Assembly: GCF_034007085.1 (NCBI RefSeq)
Contig: NZ_JAVERO010000028.1
Span: forward strand, 1 to 22,766
Length of the DNA: 22,766 nucleotides
From: Castellaniella sp034007085
GTDB lineage: Bacteria; Pseudomonadota; Gammaproteobacteria; Burkholderiales; Burkholderiaceae_B
Reading direction: 5' to 3'
Under the pieces are notes generated by a model. It was given only the letters and a program-made list of their open reading frames with translations, ran no database searches and was not told the DNA's origin. A program made the translations under genes and the position numbers. This document shows positions 15,162-22,766 of the stretch, piece by piece (position 1 is the stretch's first letter; each line of letters starts with the position of its first letter).

Positions 15162-15266
15162 TTCGCGTTGAACGTTGCCGCGCATCGTGTGTCCCGGGCG
15201 GATAAGATGCCGGTCCTTTCAGGCGCCGGCCTCCGGCGTCGCGAACGAATCACCACCGAGGATCTC

Positions 15267-15956
15267 ATGAAGCGTGCGCTTTCCAGTGTGTTCATGGCCG
15301 GCAGCCTGATTCTCGCCGGCGCCTTGCCCGGCCTCGCTCATGCCGCAGATGCGGCTCAGCCCGACGCCAAGGCGGGCGAGCAGTTGTTCGTCAATGGCGA
15401 TCTTTCGCGTGGCGTGCTGGCCTGTATCACCTGTCATGGTGAAGGCGGCAACAGCACCATCCCCATGAATCCCAATCTGGCTGCGATGCCGCATGAATAC
15501 ATCGCCAAGCAGCTGCGCGACCTCACGCCCCAGGGTGGCAAGCCTGCCGTGCGCACCGGCGCCGACGGCGCGCCGTCCGTCATGTCGGCCATTGCCCCTA
15601 CCCTGACGCCCCAGGACATCCAGAACGTGGCGCTGTACCTGTCGCAACAGAAAATGGACTGGGACAAGGCCGGCACGGCCACGAACGAATCCTCGATGGA
15701 CCGTGGCCAGACCATCTGGCGCGCCGGCATCGCCAGTCGCCAGGTTCCGGCCTGTGCGGCCTGCCATTCGGCCAATGGCGCTGGCCTGCCGGCAGAATAT
15801 CCGCGCTTGGCCGGCCAGCATCCCGGATACCTGCTGGACCAGCTCAAGCTCTTCCGTTCGGGCGATCGGGCCAACGACGTCATGCATGACATCGCCGATC
15901 GCATGAACGACGCGGATCTGGCGGCCGTTGCCGATTACGCGGCCGGTCTGCGCTAG
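15267..15956 (+). CDS. Dihaem cytochrome c4, periplasmic
   Basis: A 229-residue c-type cytochrome with two similar domains, each with one haem, which carries electrons in the periplasm, likely from the bc1 complex to a terminal oxidase. A Sec signal peptide covers residues 1-26 (cleavage after AHA). Haem motifs are CITCH at 53-57 and CAACH at 163-167. Probable axial methionines lie in VMSAIA (Met106) and in the C-terminal MHDIADRM segment. The ATG at 15267 is chosen over the upstream in-frame ATG at 15153 because it begins the signal peptide and has GAGGA at 15258-15262. Maturation needs the ResB/CcsB proteins encoded directly downstream. Domain 1 has an extra segment rich in Gly, Asn and Pro after its haem. 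Confidence 0.93.
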   Translation: MKRALSSVFMAGSLILAGALPGLAHAADAAQPDAKAGEQLFVNGDLSRGVLACITCHGEGGNSTIPMNPNLAAMPHEYIAKQLRDLTPQGGKPAVRTGADGAPSVMSAIAPTLTPQDIQNVALYLSQQKMDWDKAGTATNESSMDRGQTIWRAGIASRQVPACAACHSANGAGLPAEYPRLAGQHPGYLLDQLKLFRSGDRANDVMHDIADRMNDADLAAVADYAAGLR

Positions 15957-16095
15957 GAAAAAACGCCCGGATCGGTCGAACGCGGCAAGCGAGGGCCGAT
16001 TCGGATGTTTTCGGCGATTTCCCGGTCGCGTTCAGGGTCTTGGAGGGGTTCCGGCGCGTGCGGGTGTATTGTTAAAACTTAAAAGATTTGGATCG

Positions 16096-16129
16096 AGGGG
16101 GCACGCGCGAGCGCACCCCCTGTTTTTTT
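16096..16129 (+). terminator. Intrinsic terminator between cytochrome c4 and resB
   Basis: AGGGGG (16096-16101) pairs with CCCCCT (16116-16121). Inside, CGC pairs with GCG around a GCGA (GNRA) tetraloop, with a small CA/CA internal loop. A G and seven Ts follow (16123-16129). It lies 140 bases after the cytochrome c4 stop but only 17 bases before the chosen resB start. No clear promoter is seen between it and resB. The rest of the 190-bp gap (15957-16146) shows an AT-rich patch at 16066-16090 and nothing else I can name. Confidence 0.8.
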
Positions 16130-16146
16130 ACCTCTGGGTCGCCGTG

Positions 16147-18195
16147 GTGTCTTCTTCCCGTTCTCGTGCCTTGGGCGCTGATCTCATCGAACTCCTGGGT
16201 TCGATGCGCTTTGCCATCAGCCTGCTGGTGTTCATCTGCGTGGCCAGCCTGATTGGCACCGTACTGCCCCAGAACCAGGGGGCCAACAGCTATATCGACC
16301 AGTTCGGTCCGTTCTGGTTCGCGGTCTTCGACCGTTTTGCCATCTGGCACGTCTACAACAGCGTGTGGTTCCTGCTCATCATGGCCTTCCTGGTGGTGTC
16401 GACGACCTTGTGCGTGTTGCGCAACGCGCCCAAGATGCTGCGCGACATGCGGTCGTTCCGGGAATACGTGCGCGGCTCCAGCCTCAAGGCCTTTCACCAT
16501 CGCGTCGAACTCGGCAGCGCCTGGACGCCTGACCAGGCCTGTGTCGAAGTGGGCGCGCTGCTGCAGTCCCAGGGCTTCCGTTATCGGGTGCGAGAGGATG
16601 GCGACAGCCGCATGGTGGCCGCCAAAAAAGGCGCAGCCAACCGCCTGGGCTATCTTTTCGCGCATGTGGCCATTGTCGTGATCTGCCTGGGTGGGTTGCT
16701 GGACAGCGAACTGCCGGTGCGGTTGCAGACCTGGTTGCTCGACAAGCAGCCGGTGACGGGCAATATGCTGATTTCCGAAGTGCCCGAGTCCGGGCGGCTG
16801 TCGGCGCGCAATCCCAGCTTCCGGGCCAATATGCTGGTGCCCGATGGCAAGCAGAGCAGCGTGGGCATCGTGACGGTGGGCCAGGGGGTTTTGCTGCAAC
16901 CCCTGCCTTTCACGTTGAAGCTCAATAAATTCCACATCGATTACTACGAAACGGGCATGCCCAGCGATTTTCGCAGCGATGTGACGGTGACCGATCTGGT
17001 GACCGGTGCAACTTTCGATCGCACGATTCAGGTGAACGAGCCGCTGCGCTATCGGGGCGTCACGGTCTACCAGTCCAGTTTCGATGACGGGGGCAGCAGC
17101 CTGCGGCTGAAGGCCTGGCCGCTGCGCGGCCCGAGCGCGCTGCCGGTGGAAATTTCCGGGATGGTCGGGCGCGAATCCAGACTGCCGGCCAGCCTGGGCG
17201 GCCTGATAGTGGATTACACTGGTCTGCGCGTGATCAACGTCGAGAACATGGGCGATGGCCAGGATCCGCAGCCGGCCGATGTGATCGAGCACGTGGCGGC
17301 CGTGACCGGCAGCGCGGCGCGGCCGCGCAACGATGGCCTGCGCAATGTCGGCCCCAGCGTGCAGTACCGGCTGATTGGCGCCGATGGCCAGGCGCACGAA
17401 TTCAATCAGTACCTGCTGCCGGTGCAGATCGATGATGCGCCGGTGTTCCTGCTGGGCGTGCGCGACAACGAATCGCAGCCGTATCGCTATTTGCGCGTCC
17501 CGGTCGATGGGCAGGGGACCATGGATGAATTCATGCAGTTGCGCGCTGCGCTCGATGATGCCGGGTTGCGCGACCAGGCTGCGCGGCGGTTCGCGGATCG
17601 CAATGCACCCGAGGGCGAACAGCGCGAACTGATGTTCCAGGCCGCGCGCGGGGCTTTGCGCACGTTCGCGCGCGACGGATTCAATGGCATCGTCGATGCC
17701 GCGCCGGTCGATCAACGTGAAAAGATCCTGAATTTTGCCGTGCCCATGATTCAGCTCAGCCTGACCGAACTGCGCGACCTGGCGCGTGCCCGCAATGGCC
17801 TGCCGGCGTTCGATCGCCAGGGGCCGGATGTGGAACGCGAACTTCAGTGGATGCGCCTGGCCGTGCTGGCGCTGGCGACACTGCCGGATTATCCTGCCCC
17901 TGTGGCTTTGCAGCTGACCGGCTTCGATCAGGTCCAGGCCAGTGTCTTCCAGGTTGCGCGCAGCCCCGGCAAGACCATCGTCTACATTGGCTGCCTGTTG
18001 CTGGTGCTTGGCGTGTTCTCGATGTTCTACATCCGCGAACGCCGCGTCTGGGTGTGGATCCGGCCGCAGGACGGGGGCAGCGCCTGGCTGGCGGCCATGA
18101 CGACCCAGCGGCGGACCCTGGATTTCAACCACGAATTCGAACGGCTGCGGGATGCCCTGCGCCGCCTGTCCGGAGGACATGATCATGACGTCTGA
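16147..18195 (+). CDS. resB: Cytochrome c biogenesis protein ResB (Ccs1), System II
   Basis: A 682-residue inner-membrane protein that works with CcsB/ResC to deliver haem to apocytochromes c in the periplasm (System II). The N-terminus has the conserved ELLGSMRFAISLL entry to the first membrane helix; two more helices follow (about residues 75-95 and 165-187, the latter with His173 in LFAHVAIVV, the likely haem-contacting histidine). A large periplasmic domain then leads to one C-terminal helix (GKTIVYIGCLLLVLGVFSM). The frame is open upstream to 15928, but that region includes the terminator at 16096-16129; GTG at 16147 (or 16144) is the best start before the conserved region, though its ribosome site is poor. 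It overlaps ccsB by 11 bases. Confidence 0.93.
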   Translation: MSSSRSRALGADLIELLGSMRFAISLLVFICVASLIGTVLPQNQGANSYIDQFGPFWFAVFDRFAIWHVYNSVWFLLIMAFLVVSTTLCVLRNAPKMLRDMRSFREYVRGSSLKAFHHRVELGSAWTPDQACVEVGALLQSQGFRYRVREDGDSRMVAAKKGAANRLGYLFAHVAIVVICLGGLLDSELPVRLQTWLLDKQPVTGNMLISEVPESGRLSARNPSFRANMLVPDGKQSSVGIVTVGQGVLLQPLPFTLKLNKFHIDYYETGMPSDFRSDVTVTDLVTGATFDRTIQVNEPLRYRGVTVYQSSFDDGGSSLRLKAWPLRGPSALPVEISGMVGRESRLPASLGGLIVDYTGLRVINVENMGDGQDPQPADVIEHVAAVTGSAARPRNDGLRNVGPSVQYRLIGADGQAHEFNQYLLPVQIDDAPVFLLGVRDNESQPYRYLRVPVDGQGTMDEFMQLRAALDDAGLRDQAARRFADRNAPEGEQRELMFQAARGALRTFARDGFNGIVDAAPVDQREKILNFAVPMIQLSLTELRDLARARNGLPAFDRQGPDVERELQWMRLAVLALATLPDYPAPVALQLTGFDQVQASVFQVARSPGKTIVYIGCLLLVLGVFSMFYIRERRVWVWIRPQDGGSAWLAAMTTQRRTLDFNHEFERLRDALRRLSGGHDHDV

Positions 18196-19546
18196 TTCCA
18201 TCGCCGCGCGGACTGCGGCTGCCTGGCCCCAGGCCATGAATGCCAGCGGCGACCGCCGGGGTCGCCGGGGGCGGCCCGACTGGACCGATTTCGCGTTTTT
18301 CCTGCTGCTTGCGGCGGGCGCTGGCCATGTGCTGACGGAATACAGCGCGTTCATGGATGACTACGAAAAACTGATCCTGATCGGTTCGGTTGGGCTGTTC
18401 AGCTGGATGGGCTGGCTGTGGCGCCCGCTGCGCACCCTGATGGTGGCCACCGGCCTGACGGCGCTGCTGGCGATCTGGCTCTACAGCCCCACTGGCGTGC
18501 TGCTGCAAGGCGATCTGTCGCGGGCCGAGAGCGTATTCCTGCTGAAATACCTGATTTCATCTCAGTCGGCCATTCTGTGGATGTGCGCCCTGTTTGCCTT
18601 GGCGACGGTCTGTTACTGGATTGGTTTCGCCAGCCGCACGGCCGCCTGGCTGGGCACGGTGCTGACCTGGGCGGCGGTCTACGCCGGGGTGACCGGGCTG
18701 CTGGTGCGCTGGCGCGAAGGCCATCTGCTGGGCCCGGATATCGGCCACATTCCCGTCAGTAATCTGTACGAGGTCTTCGTCCTGCTGTGCCTGATCACGG
18801 CGCTGTTCTACCTGTATTACGAACGCCGCTATGCCACGCGCGCCCTGGGGGGGTTCGTGCTGCTGGTCATCAGTTCGCTGGTGGTGTTCCTGCTGTGGTA
18901 TTCCTTTACCCGGGACGCCTACCAGATCCAGCCGCTGGTCCCCGCCCTGAAGAGCTGGTGGATGAAACTGCACGTGCCGGCGAACTTCATCGGCTACGGC
19001 ACCTTCAGCCTGGCGGCCATGGTGGGCTTTGCCTATCTGGTCAAGTCCCACGGCGAGACCCGTACCTGGAAGCCGCTGCTGCCGGTGTTTTTCCTGGGGG
19101 CGGTCCTGTGCGCCGAACCGCTGATTTTCGGTTCGCGCGAACTGTCGGCGACCTGGATGCTGTATTTCGGCATCGGTGCACTGATCGTGGGCACGATCCT
19201 GGCCTTCCGCTCGCCGATCGCCCGCCGGCTGCCTTCGCTGGAAATCCTGGACGACATCATGTATCGGGCCATTGCGGTGGGCTTTGCCTTTTTCACCGTG
19301 GCCACGATCCTGGGAGCGTTGTGGGCGGCCGATGCCTGGGGCACCTACTGGCAATGGGACCCTAAGGAAACCTGGGCGTTGATCGTCTGGCTGAACTATG
19401 CCGCCTGGCTGCACATGCGCCTGATCAAGGGCCTGCGCGGCGCCATGTCGGCCTACTGGGCGCTGGCGGGCCTGCTGGTGACCAGCTTTGCCTTCCTGGG
19501 CGTCAACATGTTCCTGTCGGGCCTGCACTCGTACGGCGAACTCTGA
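18185..19546 (+). CDS. ccsB: Cytochrome c biogenesis protein CcsB (ResC/CcsA), System II
   Basis: A 453-residue polytopic inner-membrane protein, partner of ResB in exporting haem and attaching it to CxxCH motifs. The signature WWD domain is present (WGTYWQWDPKETW starting at residue 385), followed by the WLNYAAWLH helix. Histidines 410 and 448, 38 residues apart, and His263 (LHVPANF) fit the pattern of haem-ligating His in CcsBA proteins. About ten or more membrane helices are seen. ATGs at 18179 and 18185 are in frame; 18185 is preferred because GGAGG (18172-18176) lies eight bases upstream of it and only two from the other. The overlap with resB implies coupled translation. It serves cytochromes c1 and c4 of this window among others. 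Confidence 0.96.
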   Translation: MTSDSIAARTAAAWPQAMNASGDRRGRRGRPDWTDFAFFLLLAAGAGHVLTEYSAFMDDYEKLILIGSVGLFSWMGWLWRPLRTLMVATGLTALLAIWLYSPTGVLLQGDLSRAESVFLLKYLISSQSAILWMCALFALATVCYWIGFASRTAAWLGTVLTWAAVYAGVTGLLVRWREGHLLGPDIGHIPVSNLYEVFVLLCLITALFYLYYERRYATRALGGFVLLVISSLVVFLLWYSFTRDAYQIQPLVPALKSWWMKLHVPANFIGYGTFSLAAMVGFAYLVKSHGETRTWKPLLPVFFLGAVLCAEPLIFGSRELSATWMLYFGIGALIVGTILAFRSPIARRLPSLEILDDIMYRAIAVGFAFFTVATILGALWAADAWGTYWQWDPKETWALIVWLNYAAWLHMRLIKGLRGAMSAYWALAGLLVTSFAFLGVNMFLSGLHSYGEL

Positions 19547-19555
19547 GCCCGCGCG

Positions 19556-22477
19556 CTATGTCAGGCGCCGCCCGCTGATTTCCTCGATGTAGGCGCGGGC
19601 GGCGGGGTCTGCGACCAGTGGCAGGATGTTGTCGCAGGCCAGGATTTCCAGCGGTGGGCGCGATCCCGAAATAATGTAGCCCTGGACGTAATCCACGCCC
19701 ATGTCGGTCAGCGCACGCAGGGTGGCGACGTCCTCGACCCATTCGGCGATGCACTCCATGCCCAGGTTGTGGGCCAGATCCACGATGCTGTTGACGATGG
19801 CGATGTTGGTCTCGCTGGCCAGCATGTCGCGGATCAGGGAACCGTCGATCTTGATCATGTCGGCCGGCAGTTCCTTGAGATAGGAAAACGAGGTGTAGCC
19901 TGCGCCGAAGTCATCCAGCGCCACGCGGGCGCCCATGCGCTGCAGCCGCCGCATGAACTGGCGGGTGCGTTCCAGATCCTGCAGGGCGACGCCTTCGGTG
20001 ATTTCCACGCACAGGCGCCGGGTGAACTGCGGCTGCTGGTTCAGGATGCCGAACAGGATGTCGATGAAGCGGTCGTCGTTCAGCGAGACCCCGCTGAGAT
20101 TCACATTGACCTGGCGTGTCTGGCCGAGTTTCAGGTGATGCCTGGACATCCAGTCGAGCAGTGTCGTGAACACCCAGCGGTCGATGGTGGCCACCATGCC
20201 GCTGTCTTCTGCGGCCTGGATGAGTTTGCCGGTCTGGAGTGGGCGCGAACCGGTGCTGCGCACCCGCAGCAACGCCTCGAAGTTGAGGGTGCGCAAGGGA
20301 TGGCGCAGCGACATGATGGGCTGCATCTCCAGGAAAACGTCCTCGGATGTGCCGGTGCTTTCCAGTTGTTCGAACAGATGCAGTTCGTCGATGTGGTCGA
20401 ACAGTTCGTGGGCGTTTTCCTCGTACAGCACGACGTCCTGGTGCTGCTTGCGGGCGTCCCGGCAGGCGCGGCTGGCGGCGGCGATGGCGTCCTTCGGGGT
20501 CATGCTGCGGTCGATGTCGATCAACCCCAGGGCGCTCTTGAGCTGGAAGGCCCGTTCGCCGATGTACAGGGCCGAGCCGTTCAGGCTTTCGATCATGTCC
20601 TGGGCCGTGCGACGGGCCTCGCTGGCCCGCATCCCCGGAAACAGGATGATGAATTCGTCATTGCCGATGCGTCCCAGGGACTGGTTGTCGGACAGCGAGT
20701 ATTTCAGACGTTCGCAGACCATCTGCAGCAGCGTATCGCCGGTCGAATGGCCAAACAGGTCGTTGACGCGCTTGAGATGATCCAGATCCAGGAAGGCCAG
20801 GGCGCAGGGGGTGTCGGATTGCTGCAGGGTTTCGATGGCCTGCTGCATCGCTTTTTCGATGCCGCGGCGGTTGAGCGTGTCGGTCAGGGGATCGTTGTCG
20901 GCCATCAGGCGCAGCTTGCGGATGGTTTCGGCCCGGGCGCTGATGTCCTGCAGGGAACCCTCGATACGGCTGCCCACCAGGGTGGCGCGCAGCAGGAAAT
21001 TGCGGGCCGGCGCATTGGGCGCCGCCTGGATGCGCTGGATTTCGGTGTCACGACCCTGTTCCGTGGCCACGGCAACCTCCAACCAGTCGACTTGGGGGAA
21101 AAAGTCGCTCCAGGCGAGCGCATGCAGGTCCAGGTCGTGGGGGATATCGAGGATGTCGCGCGCGTTCGGGTTGAGGTGCTCGAAATGCCGGGTCGCGCCA
21201 AGTGTGAACAGGCCCAGCGGGGTGAGCGTGTCGCGGGCGATCAGATCGTTGCGCTGACGCAGCCGGGTCTGGCGGTCTTCGCGGATCTTGTCGGCGGTTG
21301 CCAGGGCGATCAGCAGGTTGCTGAGCAGCAGCGCTGCCGCGCCCGGAAACGGGGCGATCAGGTCGGCGCGTCCCAGTCCGATCAGGATCAGGCCTGCCAG
21401 CAGGACCGTCAGGGCCAGGCCGACGCCGGCCGTATGCCAGAACTGCTTGCGGGTATTGAAGCGGAACAGGCCATGAACCAGCGTGACCGTGACCAGTGCT
21501 GTCGCCAGCCAGGTGGCGAGAAAGGCCGTGAGCCGGAGCCAATCGTAGGACAGCACCAGCAGCGCCAGCAACAGGCAGATGGCGCTCCATCGGCTGACCA
21601 GGCGCAGGCGGCGCGTCACGGCGGCATCCAGGCTGGGCTGGAACAGATTGGTGAACAGCTGGACCGTCAGGATGTAGTAGACCAGGACGGTCAGCTTGCG
21701 GACCCAGGCCAGCACATCGGGCGGGATGAGCATACCCAGGAACTGGTGATCCCAGCCCAGGACCCAGGCACCCAGGCGCAGGTTGCAGAGTATCCAGCAG
21801 GCCATCACCGTGTAGGGCCGTTCGCCCATGGTCAGGGCAATGATGAGCAGGAAGGCGGCCAGTGTCAGCAGGCCGCCTTCCAGCAGGCCGATGGCCTGGG
21901 CGGTGTGCGTGGTCGTGGCGGACAGTTCGTGGCGCTGCCAGCGCTCGATGGCAAGCCGGGCGGGCAAGGGCAGTTCCAGCCGGCACAGGGCCTGGTTCGC
22001 CGTCGAAGCGTTCGGCAAGCGCATCTGCTGGCCGAGCAGGCCGCTGTGGATCGTGAGCGCCTCCAGGCGCGCAGCGGACTCGTCGCCGGGCTGGACCAGC
22101 CAGCACTCGGGGGGGACTGCCGGATGAACGGGCAGCAGCAGGGCCCAGCGGTCGGCCGGGGGATGATTCGAGCGGTCGGGCAGGTCGGCCAGCAGCCAGG
22201 CCGGGCCAGCGGGGGCGGCCTCGGTCAGCCGGGTGGGGCGTTGTTGGAGTTGTTCCAGCGCCCGGACCGGATCGAGTCCGGCATCAGGGTGCAGAAAGCG
22301 GGCCGTCAACGGCTGGCCGGAGGCTGGGGTGTAATGGGGTTCCAGCAGCAGTGATGCGGCCAGCCCCAGGCCGATCAGGATCGGGATGCCGACATACAGA
22401 ATGAATGACCAGATGCGTCCAGCGGTGGAGCGGGGGGACTGGCTGGTCGAACGAGAGAGAAGCGTCTTGATTGCCAT
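19556..22477 (-). CDS. Membrane c-di-GMP phosphodiesterase with 7TM-like sensor, PAS-like, degenerate GGDEF and EAL domains
   Basis: A 973-residue protein. A membrane helix at about 22-45 is followed by a periplasmic region to about 190, then about seven hydrophobic helices (200-410) resembling a 7TMR-DISM layout, and a PAS-like region (about 420-540). The GGDEF domain keeps LDLDHLKRVND, but its signature reads GNDEF (605-609) and no RxxD I-site is present, so cyclase activity is doubtful. The EAL domain looks complete: EAL at 734-736, NVNLSG, CVEITE, DDFGAGYTSF from 855, IKID, and AEWVED for the general EGVE motif, so c-di-GMP hydrolysis is expected. The start ATG at 22477 has no good ribosome site. 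It converges on ccsB with a 9-bp gap and lies downstream of lysA on the same strand. Confidence 0.92.
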   Translation of the reverse strand: MAIKTLLSRSTSQSPRSTAGRIWSFILYVGIPILIGLGLAASLLLEPHYTPASGQPLTARFLHPDAGLDPVRALEQLQQRPTRLTEAAPAGPAWLLADLPDRSNHPPADRWALLLPVHPAVPPECWLVQPGDESAARLEALTIHSGLLGQQMRLPNASTANQALCRLELPLPARLAIERWQRHELSATTTHTAQAIGLLEGGLLTLAAFLLIIALTMGERPYTVMACWILCNLRLGAWVLGWDHQFLGMLIPPDVLAWVRKLTVLVYYILTVQLFTNLFQPSLDAAVTRRLRLVSRWSAICLLLALLVLSYDWLRLTAFLATWLATALVTVTLVHGLFRFNTRKQFWHTAGVGLALTVLLAGLILIGLGRADLIAPFPGAAALLLSNLLIALATADKIREDRQTRLRQRNDLIARDTLTPLGLFTLGATRHFEHLNPNARDILDIPHDLDLHALAWSDFFPQVDWLEVAVATEQGRDTEIQRIQAAPNAPARNFLLRATLVGSRIEGSLQDISARAETIRKLRLMADNDPLTDTLNRRGIEKAMQQAIETLQQSDTPCALAFLDLDHLKRVNDLFGHSTGDTLLQMVCERLKYSLSDNQSLGRIGNDEFIILFPGMRASEARRTAQDMIESLNGSALYIGERAFQLKSALGLIDIDRSMTPKDAIAAASRACRDARKQHQDVVLYEENAHELFDHIDELHLFEQLESTGTSEDVFLEMQPIMSLRHPLRTLNFEALLRVRSTGSRPLQTGKLIQAAEDSGMVATIDRWVFTTLLDWMSRHHLKLGQTRQVNVNLSGVSLNDDRFIDILFGILNQQPQFTRRLCVEITEGVALQDLERTRQFMRRLQRMGARVALDDFGAGYTSFSYLKELPADMIKIDGSLIRDMLASETNIAIVNSIVDLAHNLGMECIAEWVEDVATLRALTDMGVDYVQGYIISGSRPPLEILACDNILPLVADPAARAYIEEISGRRLT

Positions 22478-22561
22478 GAAACGAGGGAAAGAGACAACAG
22501 GCCGGTTTCGCGACGCACAAGCCGGGGCTATGGGGCATTGACGTCTGGCAGGGTAAGAAGT

Positions 22562-22766
22562 TTAGGGGCGGTGGGGGATGCGCTCCTGGGCGTAGAGTTC
22601 CTGGATCGTTTCGCGGGGGCGGACCAGCCAGGAATCCTGTCCGTCGACCAGGACCTCGGCGGCGCGGGGGCGTGTATTGTATTGGCTGGACATGGAGAAG
22701 GCATAGGCGCCTGCGGACAGGATGGCCAGCAGGTCGCCTTGTTCCAGGGGCAGTGCGCGGCCACGT
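22562..22766 (-). CDS. lysA: Diaminopimelate decarboxylase, C-terminal part, truncated by the window edge
   Basis: The last 67 residues of a minus-strand gene running off the right end, read in the frame ending at TAA 22564-22562. The visible segment holds the conserved end of LysA: GDLLAILSAGAYAFSMSS, then QYNTRPRAAEVLVDG, where the Tyr of GAY contributes to the PLP site of the partner subunit. Gln replaces the usual Asn in the SSNYN motif. LysA converts meso-diaminopimelate to lysine, the last step of lysine synthesis. The longer open frame at 22528-22764 on the same strand is out of phase with this and is a shadow. The gap to the GGDEF/EAL gene is 84 bp with no visible terminator. Confidence 0.93.
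   Translation of the reverse strand, partial: RGRALPLEQGDLLAILSAGAYAFSMSSQYNTRPRAAEVLVDGQDSWLVRPRETIQELYAQERIPHRP

Noticed and set aside
13406..15295. Apparent 629-residue fusion protein ending in HemB
   Set aside because: The first 291 residues are an out-of-frame reading of yihA and its upstream region; HemB has its own ATG and ribosome site at 14422.
16072..18354. 760-codon open frame on the minus strand opposite resB
   Set aside because: No recognisable domains; mirrors the resB codons and runs through the terminator region; a shadow.
19769..22354. 861-codon open frame on the plus strand opposite the GGDEF/EAL gene
   Set aside because: Gln/Gly-rich antisense translation with no motif; the opposite strand has full GGDEF and EAL signatures.
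22528..22764. 78-codon open frame at the right end
   Set aside because: A different frame on the same strand gives the recognisable LysA C-terminus ending at 22562; this one has no family character.

Overview
The window looks like a chromosomal segment of a GC-rich betaproteobacterium, most likely Burkholderiales close to Alcaligenaceae (Bordetella/Castellaniella/Pusillimonas type). I base this on protein character and gene order: degQ-like protease, Nif3, MscL, petABC and sspAB in one block, and hemB, yihA, cytochrome c4, resB and ccsB in another, with lysA beyond. I could not run a similarity search, so the genus is an inference. I see no phage, insertion sequence, CRISPR array or defence locus.

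Left part (1-5932): the 3' end of a probable cation:proton antiporter overlaps thpR by four bases. On the opposite strand lies a two-gene secreted-phosphatase operon, a phytase-like protein followed after 4 nt by a Tat-exported PhoX-type alkaline phosphatase. Its upstream gap carries a good match to a PHO box with a correctly spaced -10 hexamer, suggesting PhoB control. Upstream of it, on the same strand, is a membrane-anchored HtrA-type protease with one PDZ domain.

Middle part (5959-11647): Nif3-like metal protein, convergent MscL, then the complete cytochrome bc1 operon petA-petB-petC from a clear promoter. It is followed by sspA-sspB (stringent starvation protein and the ClpXP adaptor) and a tRNA-Thr(UGU) with a strong intrinsic terminator.

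Right part (11753-22766): a MASE1-like membrane diguanylate cyclase; convergent yihA-hemB (ribosome-assembly GTPase and a magnesium-type porphobilinogen synthase); then, divergently, cytochrome c4 and the System II cytochrome c maturation pair resB-ccsB. A large membrane GGDEF/EAL protein with a degenerate GGDEF motif follows convergently, and the 3' end of lysA closes the window.

The unifying theme is respiratory cytochromes: haem synthesis (HemB), covalent haem attachment (ResB/CcsB), the bc1 complex and its likely electron acceptor cytochrome c4. Two c-di-GMP enzymes bracket the haem/cytochrome c maturation block. No clearly new system was found. The points most worth a second look are the PHO-box operon, the intrinsic terminator just upstream of resB, and the two c-di-GMP enzymes.
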